From assembly GCA_014529385.2 (NCBI GenBank), contig CM043953.1, forward strand, positions 84,648,342 through 84,712,341: a stretch of DNA of 64,000 nucleotides. The letters are read 5' to 3'. Both the position numbers and the translations under genes were made by a program. Numbering within the stretch: the stretch's first letter is position 1; each line of letters opens with the position of its first letter. Of the stretch, positions 46,480-57,037 are shown in pieces. The notes under the pieces were generated by a model. The model searched no databases. It saw only the letters and a list, made by a program, of their open reading frames with translations, and was not told the DNA's origin. Source of the stretch: Adiantum capillus-veneris (Eukaryota; Streptophyta; Polypodiopsida; Polypodiales; Pteridaceae).

Positions 46480-46929
46480 AAGGACAGTCAGGTATTCTCC
46501 AAATTTGATTTAAAGAGTGGATTTTGGCAATTTAAGATCATACCTACTGATCGATACAAAACTAGTTTTGTTGTCCCCCAAGGAATGTTTGAATGGACAA
46601 TCTTACCCATGGGACTAAAGCCTGCTCCCTCACTCTGTCAAGAAAGAATCGAGGTTCTTTTCTCAAATTGCAGGGAATTCTTACTGCTGTATATTGATGA
46701 TATCCTCGTCTACTCCAAAGATGTTGAAAGTCATATTAAACATCTTAAGCGGTTTGTGCAAAAGCTTCAAAATACTGGACTAGTTCTTAGTCTCAAGAAA
46801 ATGGAGCTTTGTCAACCTCGGACTACTTTTCTGGGGGCCTCTCTCTCTTGTTTTATTTTTTGGGGTTATTTAAAACTCATTGTAGCTTCAAAGGATAACA
46901 TGAAACCTAAGCTTCAAAGTATGTGCTAA
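46480..46929 (+). pseudogene. RT fragment (Ty3 or plant pararetrovirus-like)
   Basis: An open stretch reads FSKFDLKSGFWQFKI (motif A region), PQGMFEWTILPMGLKPAPSL (motif B region) and LLYIDDILVYS (catalytic YIDD), then FVQKLQNTGLVLSLKK and TTFLG. It starts abruptly next to the inverted-repeat arm and loses similarity at about 46840, so only RT fingers/palm remain. 'SKFDLKSGFWQ' is common in plant pararetroviruses and in some Ty3 elements, and the two cannot be separated by eye. It may be the pol of the element whose gag lies at 41-44 kb. Confidence 0.8.
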
Positions 46930-47117
46930 CCTATCATCAATGTTTCTATGTGTACACCTATCATTACCTTTATAAATGCTTCCACTTTAATCACTTCGGT
47001 TCTTTACTTTCATGTTCAAGAACAAAAAGCATAAAAATATGTCTCCCTAAGACAATTTGGAACATATCTATGAAGTATAAATATTGTAGGGATTAAAAAA
47101 ATTGGCTTCCACCATGT

Positions 47118-47329
47118 TGTTACCATATACATGTGGTAGTGATGTGTGTGAACACACTAGGACCATCGGAGCATTTTTTCCCTCTTTAGGAGTTTTTTTC
47201 CCCCGTGCATTGTATATACGCCCATCACACTATGGCTATCAATCTTTCCATTGTACACTAAGTAACACGCTCTCTATTGTGTGCCTTGAGCTTCTTTCGT
47301 CTTCTCTAAGCTGTGGTGCGTTTCTAACA
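47118..47329 (+). mobile_element. Solo LTR of the copia family at 7.3-12.4 kb
   Basis: Begins TGTTACCATATACATG and ends TAACA, aligned throughout with the 228-bp LTR except for a deletion of about 15 bp near the 3' end. Flanked by perfect 5-bp target duplications CATGT (47113-47117 and 47330-47334), diagnostic of LTR-LTR recombination after insertion. Confidence 0.93.
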
Positions 47330-47334
47330 CATGT

Positions 47335-49355
47335 GGCCTTTCATATGGCATATAGACCTATCAAGTCAGTGCCAAATTGGAATTGTACGCTTATAATTGG
47401 ACCTAAGCTTAAAATGAACCATGTTTGTTGCATGAAATTTAGCAATTTGAAGAAAACACAGTATTAACTCAAAATACGTTCGATACTAGTAAATTTGAAA
47501 ATTGCTCCTGCCTATGTGTTGTTCGCTATTGAGGATAATAGGTGCCCCGAAACTCAAGGAAGAAGAGTTACATGGTGAGAAGTCCATAAACACACTCGAA
47601 TTTTCCTTTTTTCCAAAATATGCATTGAAAAGTTAATTTTACTAGCAAATCAAGCGAAAAAAAATTCCATAAACGAGTCCTACCTTCCAATACATAGGAT
47701 TTCTATTTTTAGAAGCATAACAACACCTTTAGAGCTACTTATGATAGTTGTGTAGCACTTCAGAGGTCACTATGATGTGTTTTAGGATGATCTAATGCCA
47801 ATTTTATGAAAGTTAAAATAGCATATGTTTTTAAGCTCAAGTTAGGTTCAAGATGTTATTTAGAAGGAAAAATCAGTAGCCCCAAAAAATTACAAGCTTT
47901 TTTAAGTTATAAGCTAGCTTTGTGGTTATAGATCACTTAAGAACGTCCTTGGTATCTCAAGCACTAATTCTAAGAAGTTGTTAAGAAGACACAAAAGTGT
48001 CCCGAGGACATAAAAGTGTCCTATTACTAATCTAGTGTTAATTAATCCCTTAAAACTAGAGACTCTTATACGGCCCTTGCAAGATCCCTATTTTTTCTAA
48101 TGAGCACTAGATTTGAGTTACTACATGACATGAATTGAGCACATCACCAAAACTGATTCCATATAAGGAATGCCTTTCTATTGCATCTATTCAAACAATC
48201 TAGAGCTTTCTTTGCCATCCGTTTTCTTGGCTCTACAACTTTTGTCTAGATTGTGTAATCGATGCATTCAAATCGTGGCATCCCCAACTTGTAACTCATT
48301 AAACACACTCCCTAGCTTAATAACGGTGACACATTTAGCATACATTGTGATCAAAGCATTGTGAAAGGAAATTCTTCAAATGTTTTTACATACGCTCCTA
48401 GCTAGTAGTTTTTTTTTTTCAACTTTTCACTTATGTCAATGTACTTTATAATTCCACATGCCTTCACGATGCAATCATAAGTGATTGAATTTGGAGAGAA
48501 TCGCTTTCTTCACAAACGTCATATTTGGGATTCACTTTAAAGCCCAAATCTAAGTTGTAATGCCATGCTTGATCCCAACTTTGATGTAACAACACACAAA
48601 TGAAGGGATCCATAGAAATTACCCATGCAAACAAAAGAGGATGAGCCATGAGAGCCACCATTATGGGTGTTCTGCCACCCCACCCCATGGTGCGCATGAC
48701 ACAGAACGGAGCAGTACCTAGAATAATCATATCCTGAAGCAAATCCCATTTATCCAGATCCACATCCAAAAAGCATGCACACACAACCAGATGATCATAT
48801 CACCAAAACACCATCAAGGGTTGAGCCTAAACCTAGAGAAGCCAACACACCACCCACAAGTTGGTGCATGAGATTAGGTGGCACGAACCACGAGCTAGTA
48901 TGTAAGAGCAACAGAGCAATAGAGACACTGGAGTAGGGAGAGTTAACCAGATATTTCCAAAACTCCATAACACATTGGTCCCCTTGGCTCTCTAAAGTAG
49001 GTAGCAAACTATTGAATCCTTATTGGAGAGAAGTTGCGAGAACGGTGAATAGCAAAGAACTCTCACGCCTTGCCCATTTTTGGGACAGCAACAGCAAGAG
49101 CTAGAAAGAAAGAGACCAACTAGTTGCCCAGTTTCACCTCAATGGCACTGAAAGGCTGTTGATTAACAAAGTTTTAGAAGGGCTATATAATTTTTTGTTG
49201 CCTTTTTGCAAGTCCAATTTCAAGTGGAAAGCTCGGCAATGGCCAAAGAACAGACATTTCTATAAACCATAAACGAGGAGTATCTGCCACACTCTAATGG
49301 TCAATCGATTGGTTCTCCCCCCTCAACAAGCAATGGAGCATGCAATGGCCGGAAT
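47335..49355. other. Anonymous sequence, no supported gene
   Basis: AT-rich. The 106-codon minus frame at 48464-48784 and its neighbour at 48795-49007 show no motif I recognise and are not linked by splice signals I trust. Confidence 0.45.
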
Positions 49356-49359
49356 CAAG

Positions 49360-49570
49360 ATGGATGTTGGTAGCAAGTAACATGTGGAATCTACAACGGC
49401 CCACTCTCGATGAAGATCTTTCTGTGGAAGATGCTATGGAGTGCTATTCCAATAAGTGTCAAGATTCTGGCTAGTGGTACTGGTCTAGATAGGTTCTTGG
49501 GAGGCAAAATGGCAAGTAAGGGCCCCTCTCACCTCTGCAAGGAGTCATTAGAAAAAATTTGGACTCAAAT
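49360..49570 (+). pseudogene. LINE zf-RVT-like tail fragment
   Basis: The plus-strand translation GPLSMKIFLWKMLWSAIPIS followed by VKILASGTGLDRF recalls the 'K-I-K-x-F-L/C-W-x-x' block of the zf-RVT region at the end of plant L1 ORF2. The zinc cysteines are mostly lost. Weak, short match. Confidence 0.35.
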
Positions 49571-49823
49571 TTGATCCTTTTAGCGCTAGGGAGAGAATGT
49601 TGCAAGACCAATGGGTGGTGGGCTACCGTAGCGGTAGCTCGGTTTTTCCTTATTTATGTCAATTTTTTGCATTTTCAAAAAACAATTTTTAGTTGTTTTA
49701 AAAAATATAATAATAATATAGGTTGCGATTTGCTCGACTCTCTCTTCTATCATCACTGAATACTCTCGACTGCAACAGCAAACCGTTCTACCCTGATGAC
49801 TCAGATACACGTCACGATTCTCG

Positions 49824-49854
<31 letters not shown>

Positions 49855-49895
49855 AGTCCTCTCCCCACCATGGGAGAGGAGGGGGGGGGGGGGGG
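49824..49895 (+). repeat. Poly-C/poly-G hairpin
   Basis: C31 (49824-49854), AG, TCCTCTCCC (49857-49865), loop CACCAT, GGGAGAGGA (49872-49880), G15 (49881-49895). The two halves can pair over about 24 bp. Confidence 0.85.
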
Positions 49896-49899
49896 TTGG

Positions 49900-51172
49900 G
49901 ATGGGTTCGAGAACCTTTTGCAAAACCATGGGCGAGGCTTTCGAGCCCTCTCTCTCAAGGTAACCCCAGCCCCTTAGGGATGGTATCCTTTCCCCACTAC
50001 TCATTCAAGCCTAGCACCACGGTCATGACGTCCACCCTCTCGCCTCGTGCGTGCCTCACATGCTGTAAGGGAAAAACAAGGAGCTCCCTGCAACCCTAAC
50101 CACACTAGTTTTTAATATAGCCTATCCCACAATCACTGCACTCCATGTGATGACATTGAGGGCAAGAAGCTTAAGAAGTAAATTTTATGCTTTCCATACA
50201 ACATTTTGCATACATGTAATTACAAGCTCAATGGAATTTTCCAAAAGCCCTTAGCAACAATCTCATGACACATTTGATCAATAATTTCATCTTCTTGTGT
50301 AATGTTATTAGACTTGAAGTCGTAAACATAGGCGATCACATTTTGAGAGAGGCATGTTAGAATGTAGGAACACACAACACAAAACTTAGACGATAACCAT
50401 AATGACTATATGATAACAAGTACAATTGTGGTACATGGACTACAAAGAGATACAATCCCTACACTTGCTCTAGATGTGAGTGGAGATGTGGTTGTTTATA
50501 TAAGGTATATCCATGAGTGAGTATATAGGTTAGATCTAGCAAAACTATAGTGTCAAGGTGACCTAATCTAGAGCTAACCATTCCTTTTAAAACTAATCCT
50601 TCCCCCCTTCATCTCATAAGTGGTCAGTCTTTGAGATGAACCCCGAATGGAGGTACAGAACTACTCATGAGCTAGTGGAATAGGGTGAACGAGGAAAATT
50701 GGAATGAGCTTTGTCCAACATGGTTCAAAGGGAGTGGAACATGGCTCAAACGCCATCGTCGCTTAGAGATTAACATACTACATGGCTAAGAGGCTAGATA
50801 GCTTGCATTAGCCTCAGATCCCCCTTCCAACAACCCAAGTATTAAATACCCCTCTCAAAAGGAACCCAAGATAAAATTGAAGAGAGGAGGTTGAAGATAA
50901 GATTATTGTATGAAAGCCTATAGAAAAGGGAAGTGGTACCATATATCACAGGCAATGTCTAAACCCTTATAGTACAAGAAAATGAATATTTACAAGCTTA
51001 GAAGGGAAAGAAATCCACAAAAAGGGGAAATAATGTTCATCCGTGATATGCATAAAATTCAAAAAAATTATGTGGTTTATAAAGAAAATTATTGTGCTTT
51101 GAAAAGCCAAAGAATCATCACTAAAATGAGTAGATCAACCGCCATTGTCATAGCCTACTCCTCATCTTTAGT

Positions 51173-51209
<37 letters not shown>

Positions 51210-52120
51210 TCTTTTAGCTATAAGATTAGCATGTTTCTTCTCTTGTTTATTGGTCCAATTCATGAAACATCGATTGATTGTTTGACCAAGTTGTTTACAA
51301 AATTTGTATTAATTAACATCTTTTGTTAAGAAGGGCTGCCGTGGTGGTCTTGGAAGAGGCTTCCATCATCCATAAGGATGGCAGTCGTTTTTTATACTTC
51401 CATCTCTTAGCATACCTTAAGTGACAATTTGAACAAACGTATTTTCCATCACAAGATTGTCAAGAGGAGTACAACCTTCTTGTCATACTTTAGAGTATCC
51501 AATACCTGGGATGCAAGACTTGGTACCTATTAAGTGTTTTTGAAGTGTATTGGCAAATTGATAAGTAAGACTATAAAGGTGCATCTGAGCTTGAACTATT
51601 AATATTACCACCAAAAAGTTTTTTCTCAAGAGATGTTATGATTTCGAACGCCTTGTCAAGTGATCGGCTTGGGACACCTAGAAAATCACCATGTCAATAC
51701 AGTTTAGCATCATGATGTAAATGAGGGGATAAGTGGACTTGTTTGTTGTTCTTCTAGTTAATGATTCACATGTGAATGAATAAATTGTAGATTGGAGTTG
51801 GAGGTTTGCGGATTTTTGCTACAATTGTCATTACGTTTACCACCCAATAAATTAAGTTTGTACTTGGCACAACTTGGAATAAATTAGTTTAGAATAGTTA
51901 GAAGCACCTCTTCTAATATTGTGGATAAGAATGACATCCTCATAAGAGGGGCCTAAAATTAGCACGTTATTTTTTATGATACTTTCAAATATCCAAGTGC
52001 AAAAGAGTTTTGTGCCATGTACTTTAAGAGGCAAGGATTAAAAATAATGAATACTAAAAGGGATCTTGGAAGTCTTTGCATTAGCACAAAAAATGATATC
52101 TTAAGGCAGTGCTATAATAC
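49900..52120. other. Anonymous AT-rich sequence, no supported gene
   Basis: Contains a (CT)n tract at 51177-51206 and only short frames without recognisable domains. Confidence 0.45.
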
Positions 52121-52121
52121 A

Positions 52122-52400
52122 CAAGAAGTTTTGGACAAATTCTCACAATAATTCCCACATTATGACTTACCTCAACATCATGAGCTTCTGTGAGGGAGGC
52201 ACCGCATACCTAGCTAGGTACGATTGGGAGCAGGGGACCGCCGGCCCGGTTGGGGGGGCCGGTGGTCCCCTGCCCCCATTCGTACCTAGCTAGGTATGCG
52301 GTGCCTCTCGAACAGAAGCTCATGATGTTATTCATTGTATGAAAAATACTCGAAAAGATTCCGTTTTCCTACATGAGAAAATTTCTAAAACTGCTTGTGA
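52122..52400 (+). repeat. Hairpin-bearing repeat, copy 1
   Basis: About 280 bp, direct match to 53070-53350. Its centre, 52174-52329, is a 156-bp near-perfect inverted repeat. The arms are AACATCATGAGCTTCTG... and ...CAGAAGCTCATGATGTT, with TACCTAGCTAGGTA inside each arm and a GC-rich tip (GGGGACCGCCGGCCCGG / CCGGTGGTCCCC). It looks like a foldback MITE or a long-hairpin (pre-miRNA-like) unit. No ORF. Confidence 0.85.
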
Positions 52401-53069
52401 TAGCTGATGTATTCCCATATCCCTACTTTTCCAAGTTTCGCTTCCAATCCTCATGGTGGATTGCCCACTCTACAAACTTTTCTTCATAAGTGGGAATTGG
52501 AGCTTTACCTACAAATATGAATGTGCCCTTGCTGTCCATTTCTTTCCTTTGGACTCAAGTACTGCACCCTGTAAGATTAGTCCTTTGCAAATAAGTACTC
52601 ACACTCGATGCAAAGGGATGCCTTGTAGAGGGGTCTACTTAAAGCCTGTGGTTCAGATTGGTAGAACGGTTTATGACCAATAAATTAAGGATTGTGAAAA
52701 AGCCCAATTCCACAAGGAATTTATGGGTAACAAAATTCAATTTTGATGCTCGAGGGCTCAAAAAAAAAAAACCATTACAAAAGAGGAGAACCACTCTATA
52801 TGGCAATCAAGATAAATATCAAAATTCAATAGAATATCTAGTAGATAGATTGGAATGGACTTGGAAGCTCAAACTTCTAACACAACAAACGTAACACTGG
52901 ACTTGCACAAAACATTTAGAGTACAAGCCTGTTATTTGTTTGTTGAGAGAGAGGTAGAGAGAGCACATTATGTCAATGATAAATTTTGCCTATGAGCGAA
53001 ATCCTTGCAACTGGGTAGGACGCTGCATAACTGTCCATAAAAACGTTTAACTGCAATTGAGCACAAAGA
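52401..53069. other. Spacer between hairpin repeats; short unidentified frames
   Basis: Plus-strand frames at 52453-52683 and 52658-52894 have no recognised motif. Confidence 0.4.
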
Positions 53070-53350
53070 CAAGAAGTTTTGAACTAATTGTCACAATAAT
53101 TCCCACACTCTGACTTACCTCAACATCATGAGCTTCTGTGAGGGAGGCACCGGATACGTAGCTAGGTAAGATTTGGGGGCAGGGGACCGCCGGCCCGGTG
53201 GGGGGGCCGGTGGTCCCCTGCCCCCAATCGTACCTAGCTAGGTATGCGGTGCCTCTCGAGCAGAAGCTCATGATGTTATGCATTGTATGAAAAACATTGA
53301 AAAAGGTTCCATTTTCTTACATGAGAAAATTTCCAAATCTTCTTGTGAAA
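53070..53350 (+). repeat. Hairpin-bearing repeat, copy 2
   Basis: Same structure as copy 1, with the inverted repeat at 53122-53277 (again 156 bp). A few arm substitutions (GGATACGTAGC versus GCATACCTAGC) make mismatches in the stem. The flanking 50-70 bp on both sides are also shared. Confidence 0.85.
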
Positions 53351-54361
53351 GGTAGGCCATTGTTTGGCAACTCAAAGGCATGTACACTTTTAGAGACAAA
53401 ACCAGGGAAACGAAGTAAATTCATCATAGGATAATCCAAAACTACCTGCACTAATCAGGCACTGTTTCACGTGATACTTAATCTTGATCGTTACATCCCT
53501 TAAGCAATTTGACAGCAGGAAAGGACAAAACTGGTCCTTCAGCACAGAAATTTAAAATACAGAAGTTTCTTGGTGCAAATAAACAACATTCAAACAACCA
53601 ACTATAACAACTCTCCAGAAGAGTGAAACAAATTTCATAAACTCTTGTCGAAACATCTCCACAACTTATTACCAATGCATCCACGTTAACAAAGCTTGCT
53701 AGCATCAGCTTCTCCACCATTGAAGACCCTCATTGAGAAACAAAATATATGAATAGCAGACACCAATAAGGTACAACATGATACGACACACTCCATAGCA
53801 TAAAGTGATGAGTCTAACCACACTATATGGAGAGATGGACCCTGTTCAGCCCTCGAGGCTGTACAAACCTTACAAAAGTGAACGGTTGATGCAAAGATAA
53901 ATTTTCAACATGGTCCACATGTTGCCTCGACAACCATGCTTCGGCACAAGCATACCAAAAGACCTCATCTGATGATCAGCCGCCTTTAATTAAACATAGA
54001 TTGGCAAACCCACCACCCAGAAGGTATGACCTCTAGTCTTAGACAAAGCAAGAAAAGACTGCACTCCAAGATATTTTGGACTACATGAAAAGACTGCTGA
54101 TGGACTCTTTCCAGAAGGTAGAAAAACTGCTTAGTACGCACTCTCATCACCCCTCTTCACCAAACTAAACTTCTCATCATTTAGCAGCAGTACATATGCC
54201 AACGAGTCTAGTGATCTGGATGATGGATGACACTGTGTAGTCATCTAAATGGCATGAAAGAACCCCAAAATTAATTGCCGAAATATCAACCGCCACCATT
54301 GTGATCCATATTCCTGTATGTGTGTAATGTACCCCTAATCTCTCACATTTTCCATAGACAA
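53351..54361. other. Non-repetitive sequence, possible 3' UTR of a minus-strand gene
   Basis: No coding signal. It lies immediately downstream, on the minus strand, of the candidate terminal exon at 54362-54481. Confidence 0.3.
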
Positions 54362-54481
54362 CTAGGAGCGCATAAAGAATCCCACTATTACACCCAATAG
54401 ACCCCCAGTCAGAAGAAATAAAAAATAGGCAGCCTTCTGCTCCAACGCAAGTTTCCCTCCAGACTTTGCTCGAAGCGATGC
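54362..54481 (-). CDS. Candidate terminal exon encoding a C-terminal membrane anchor
   Basis: On the minus strand, TTATCATGCAG|GCATCG is a good acceptor followed by exactly 40 codons in phase 0: ASLRAKSGGKLALEQK, then the hydrophobic segment AAYFLFLLTGGLLGVIVGFF, then MRS and a TAG stop. This is the layout of a tail-anchored protein's last exon, and VAP27 proteins end similarly. It lies on the strand opposite the VAP exons at 37-38 kb, so linkage would require an inversion. It may equally be the end of another gene entering from the right. Confidence 0.4.
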   Translation of the reverse strand, partial: ASLRAKSGGKLALEQKAAYFLFLLTGGLLGVIVGFFMRS

Positions 54482-54649
54482 CTGCATGATAACCACAAAA
54501 TCACAACGGAAGTACCCAATCAGGGAAATGAACACACGCATGCAATGGCTGTTGTTGTCATAAAGCCACTGCAAGAGATACTAGAAAGATTTGAAAATCT
54601 GGGGCAAAGAGCCAAAGAATAACAGTACTTACACGCTACAGGTAGGATT

Positions 54650-55303
54650 TACAAAATTTCTGACATATACACCATATGTTTCCCAACAGGTTAGAGGCAA
54701 CGTGAGCCCTGATAGCCCTGATAGAGGCAACAGGTTAGAGGCAAGCTTCCCCTACCATAGCCATCAGGGCTCTGTCCTGTGAGAGGCAACGTGTCTGTTC
54801 TTGGATTCATCTAAGAAAACGTTATATGAGGGTATATAATGCCACAGTTGACCTTAGGAGCGAACCCCCACCTGGCCGCATTGGGACTCACTGCGCGCAC
54901 AGTGCACCATCCAACGCCACGCCCACCATTGGGTTCAAGAGGGGGTAGCTATGTGGAAGCAACGAGCCACGTAGGGCTAGAGACTCCATAGGTGGGACAC
55001 CATGTACAGTAGATCGACAGGACCCAACCACGCAACATTAGCCAAGCTGGGCTACTCAGACTTTAAAGAAGAGCTTGGACAGGCCCGACTTGGGATCAGC
55101 TGCTGGTCAAACTCATGTGGCAAGATGTAATTTTGTTGTTCTTTTTTTTTCCCAGAGAAAGTTCCTTCCATTGGTTATAAAAAGAAAACTGCCCACTGGG
55201 CTACAAACACTCCATGATATAGTACAAGAGGCTAGATAGAAGAGGAGACTCTCCCCTAACTATCGGAATGTACAACAAAAAATAAGTATCCCGATGGGCT
55301 ATA
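54650..55303. other. No supported gene; LINE 3' region
   Basis: Short echoes ('gaggcaac' and 'ccctgatag' repeated at 54690-54790) and sequence downstream of the LINE ORF2 stop on the minus strand. Confidence 0.4.
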
Positions 55304-57037
55304 TCATACAATGGGTGGGGGGAAAAGCCACACAGGTGGGTGATAATGCCACTGAGGAGTGCCTACTCTACGGGAGTAAAACAGGCCACCCTCCCAAGTC
55401 GCATGGAAGGCTAGGCGCCGCTGCTCCACGCGATCCGAGGTCTCCCGGATGCGATCGTACTGTCCCTTGAGGGTGTGAATCAGCTCTATCCATATCGCTC
55501 AAACTGTCTCTACCGGAGGCTCCGTCCGTCCATCTATAGCTCTACTGCACCTGGCTCGCCATACGAACCAGATAGTGAGGCTGCTGAGAAGCTCCCAACG
55601 AGGCTCTTTGGCCACCGTCTAAGGTGAATCTGTGAAGTCTGGTGCAGTAAACTGCCTGGGCTGCCCTCGACAAAAATGACTAGCCACAGTGTCAGGAGAC
55701 GCCTCATATCCAAGGGCGGCCCAGACGATGTCGACCAGGTTGCGGCTCCCCATGTTTAAACACCCTCCGACGTAAGCGAGGCAAGGAGACGAAGAATCCG
55801 AAGCCAAATCTGCGCATGAGGGCAATTCCATAAGCAGTGTCTCTGTGTCTCTAGCTGATGCCCACATCTGCTGCAAGTATGGGGGGAAGCCACTATAAAC
55901 CAGCCAAGTGCCCACTGCTACCCCTCAATGGGCAACTAGCCACTGAAACATGGAGATCCGACGGGCCTGACGTGATGCCCAAAGTCTCGCCCAGAAATCC
56001 TCTAGGAAGCCCTGTGAGAGGCCATGTCGTCTCCATTGCTCTGCTGCAACTGGGATGGTTGCCGCCGTGATGTCAAAATGTATCTCCCCAGTCGCACTGT
56101 GTACTGAAAGAAGAGATGTCAGGAGCCCCTGGTAAAGTGAAAGGGTCCGCCCACATCCAGTCGCCTGGGTCCCACTGAAGTCGTGCCACCGGTCGAGAGC
56201 CATAGACCCATAAACGAAAAGTCGTGTTAAGCTCTCTTGGATCCGGGTCTATGTGCCACTTCCGTGAAGCAACACCCACAACTCCGATCCTCTGAAAAGT
56301 ACATCCCTCAATCAATGGAGACTCCTCCACTCTCTGCAGCCTCACCTCATCCCCTACCTCAAAGAAGAGACAAATCCCCTCCTCGGTAGATGCTCTAACT
56401 GCAATCAAAATCTCTAGCTGCGTAAAAGCACCCATCCATCGAGGCACCGTCGGCTCAAATGGCTCCTCCCACATTGCTGTAAGGGCTGTCTGAATCTCCT
56501 CTCTCATAGTCTGTCCACCCCGAAAGTGGCTTAGCCTCTCCATCTGTATCTCCTCGGGAAGTCTGCAGAAAGCCTGCCAATCCCCAAAGCTGCGTGCAGG
56601 GCCATCATCCATGGGTCCCCACGCTAGTCTCGTCCTGGATCCCAACATATGTCCCTGCTCTGTGCGCACAGAGGGACTCCATACCAAAGGCTGCCGCGCA
56701 CTCTCCTCTATACAATATGGATGTCACTGTTGTAGGCCAAGGCAAAGCAACTCCCAAGCCCGTAATATGCTCAAAGCAAAACCATCCTCCCAACCTCTGC
56801 TCAAGCCTGTCCTCATCATCTCAATGAAGATCCATCTGGTGTCTGGTACCCAAATACCTCCTGCTAGGGGAGCTCGGGCCTGAATCCTGCCTAAGTCAGA
56901 ACTCCTTCCACGGCTCGGCACTGCGAAGAAGCCCTCGCACAATGAGCTTCCCTAGCAGTGCTCTACTCTCATCTATGGGATCAATGATGCCAAAGACCCC
57001 CCTTTGCCAGGGGTAAAGTGATGACCGACCAAGCTAC
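55304..57037 (-). pseudogene. LINE (L1-type) ORF2 C-terminal part
   Basis: The minus-strand continuation of the RT at 61.4-62.4 kb, after the inserted LTR element. The reading resumes AWSVITLPLAKGGLGIIDPI and DESRALLGKLIVRGLLRSA, the standard post-thumb block. After frameshifts come a long open stretch (56073-56687) and then FLEDFWARLWASRQARRISM with FQWLVAH, VGTWLVYSGFPPY and a cysteine-bearing zf-RVT region. It ends VWLFPPPIV with a stop at 55304-55306. Several frameshifts and stops are present. It is the 3' end of an L1-like element in minus orientation. Confidence 0.85.

Noticed and set aside
48464-49007. Minus-strand frames of 106 and 70 codons as a gene
   Set aside because: No recognised motif, no convincing splice or start context, and surrounded by decayed sequence.
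51180-51330. Copia RNase H tail suggested by 'ETSIDCLTKLFTKF'
   Set aside because: The match is a few residues long and no neighbouring copia sequence or LTR supports it.
52174-53277. CRISPR-like or tandem satellite array
   Set aside because: Only two copies about 0.95 kb apart, each a palindrome; no spacer array, and a plant nuclear context.
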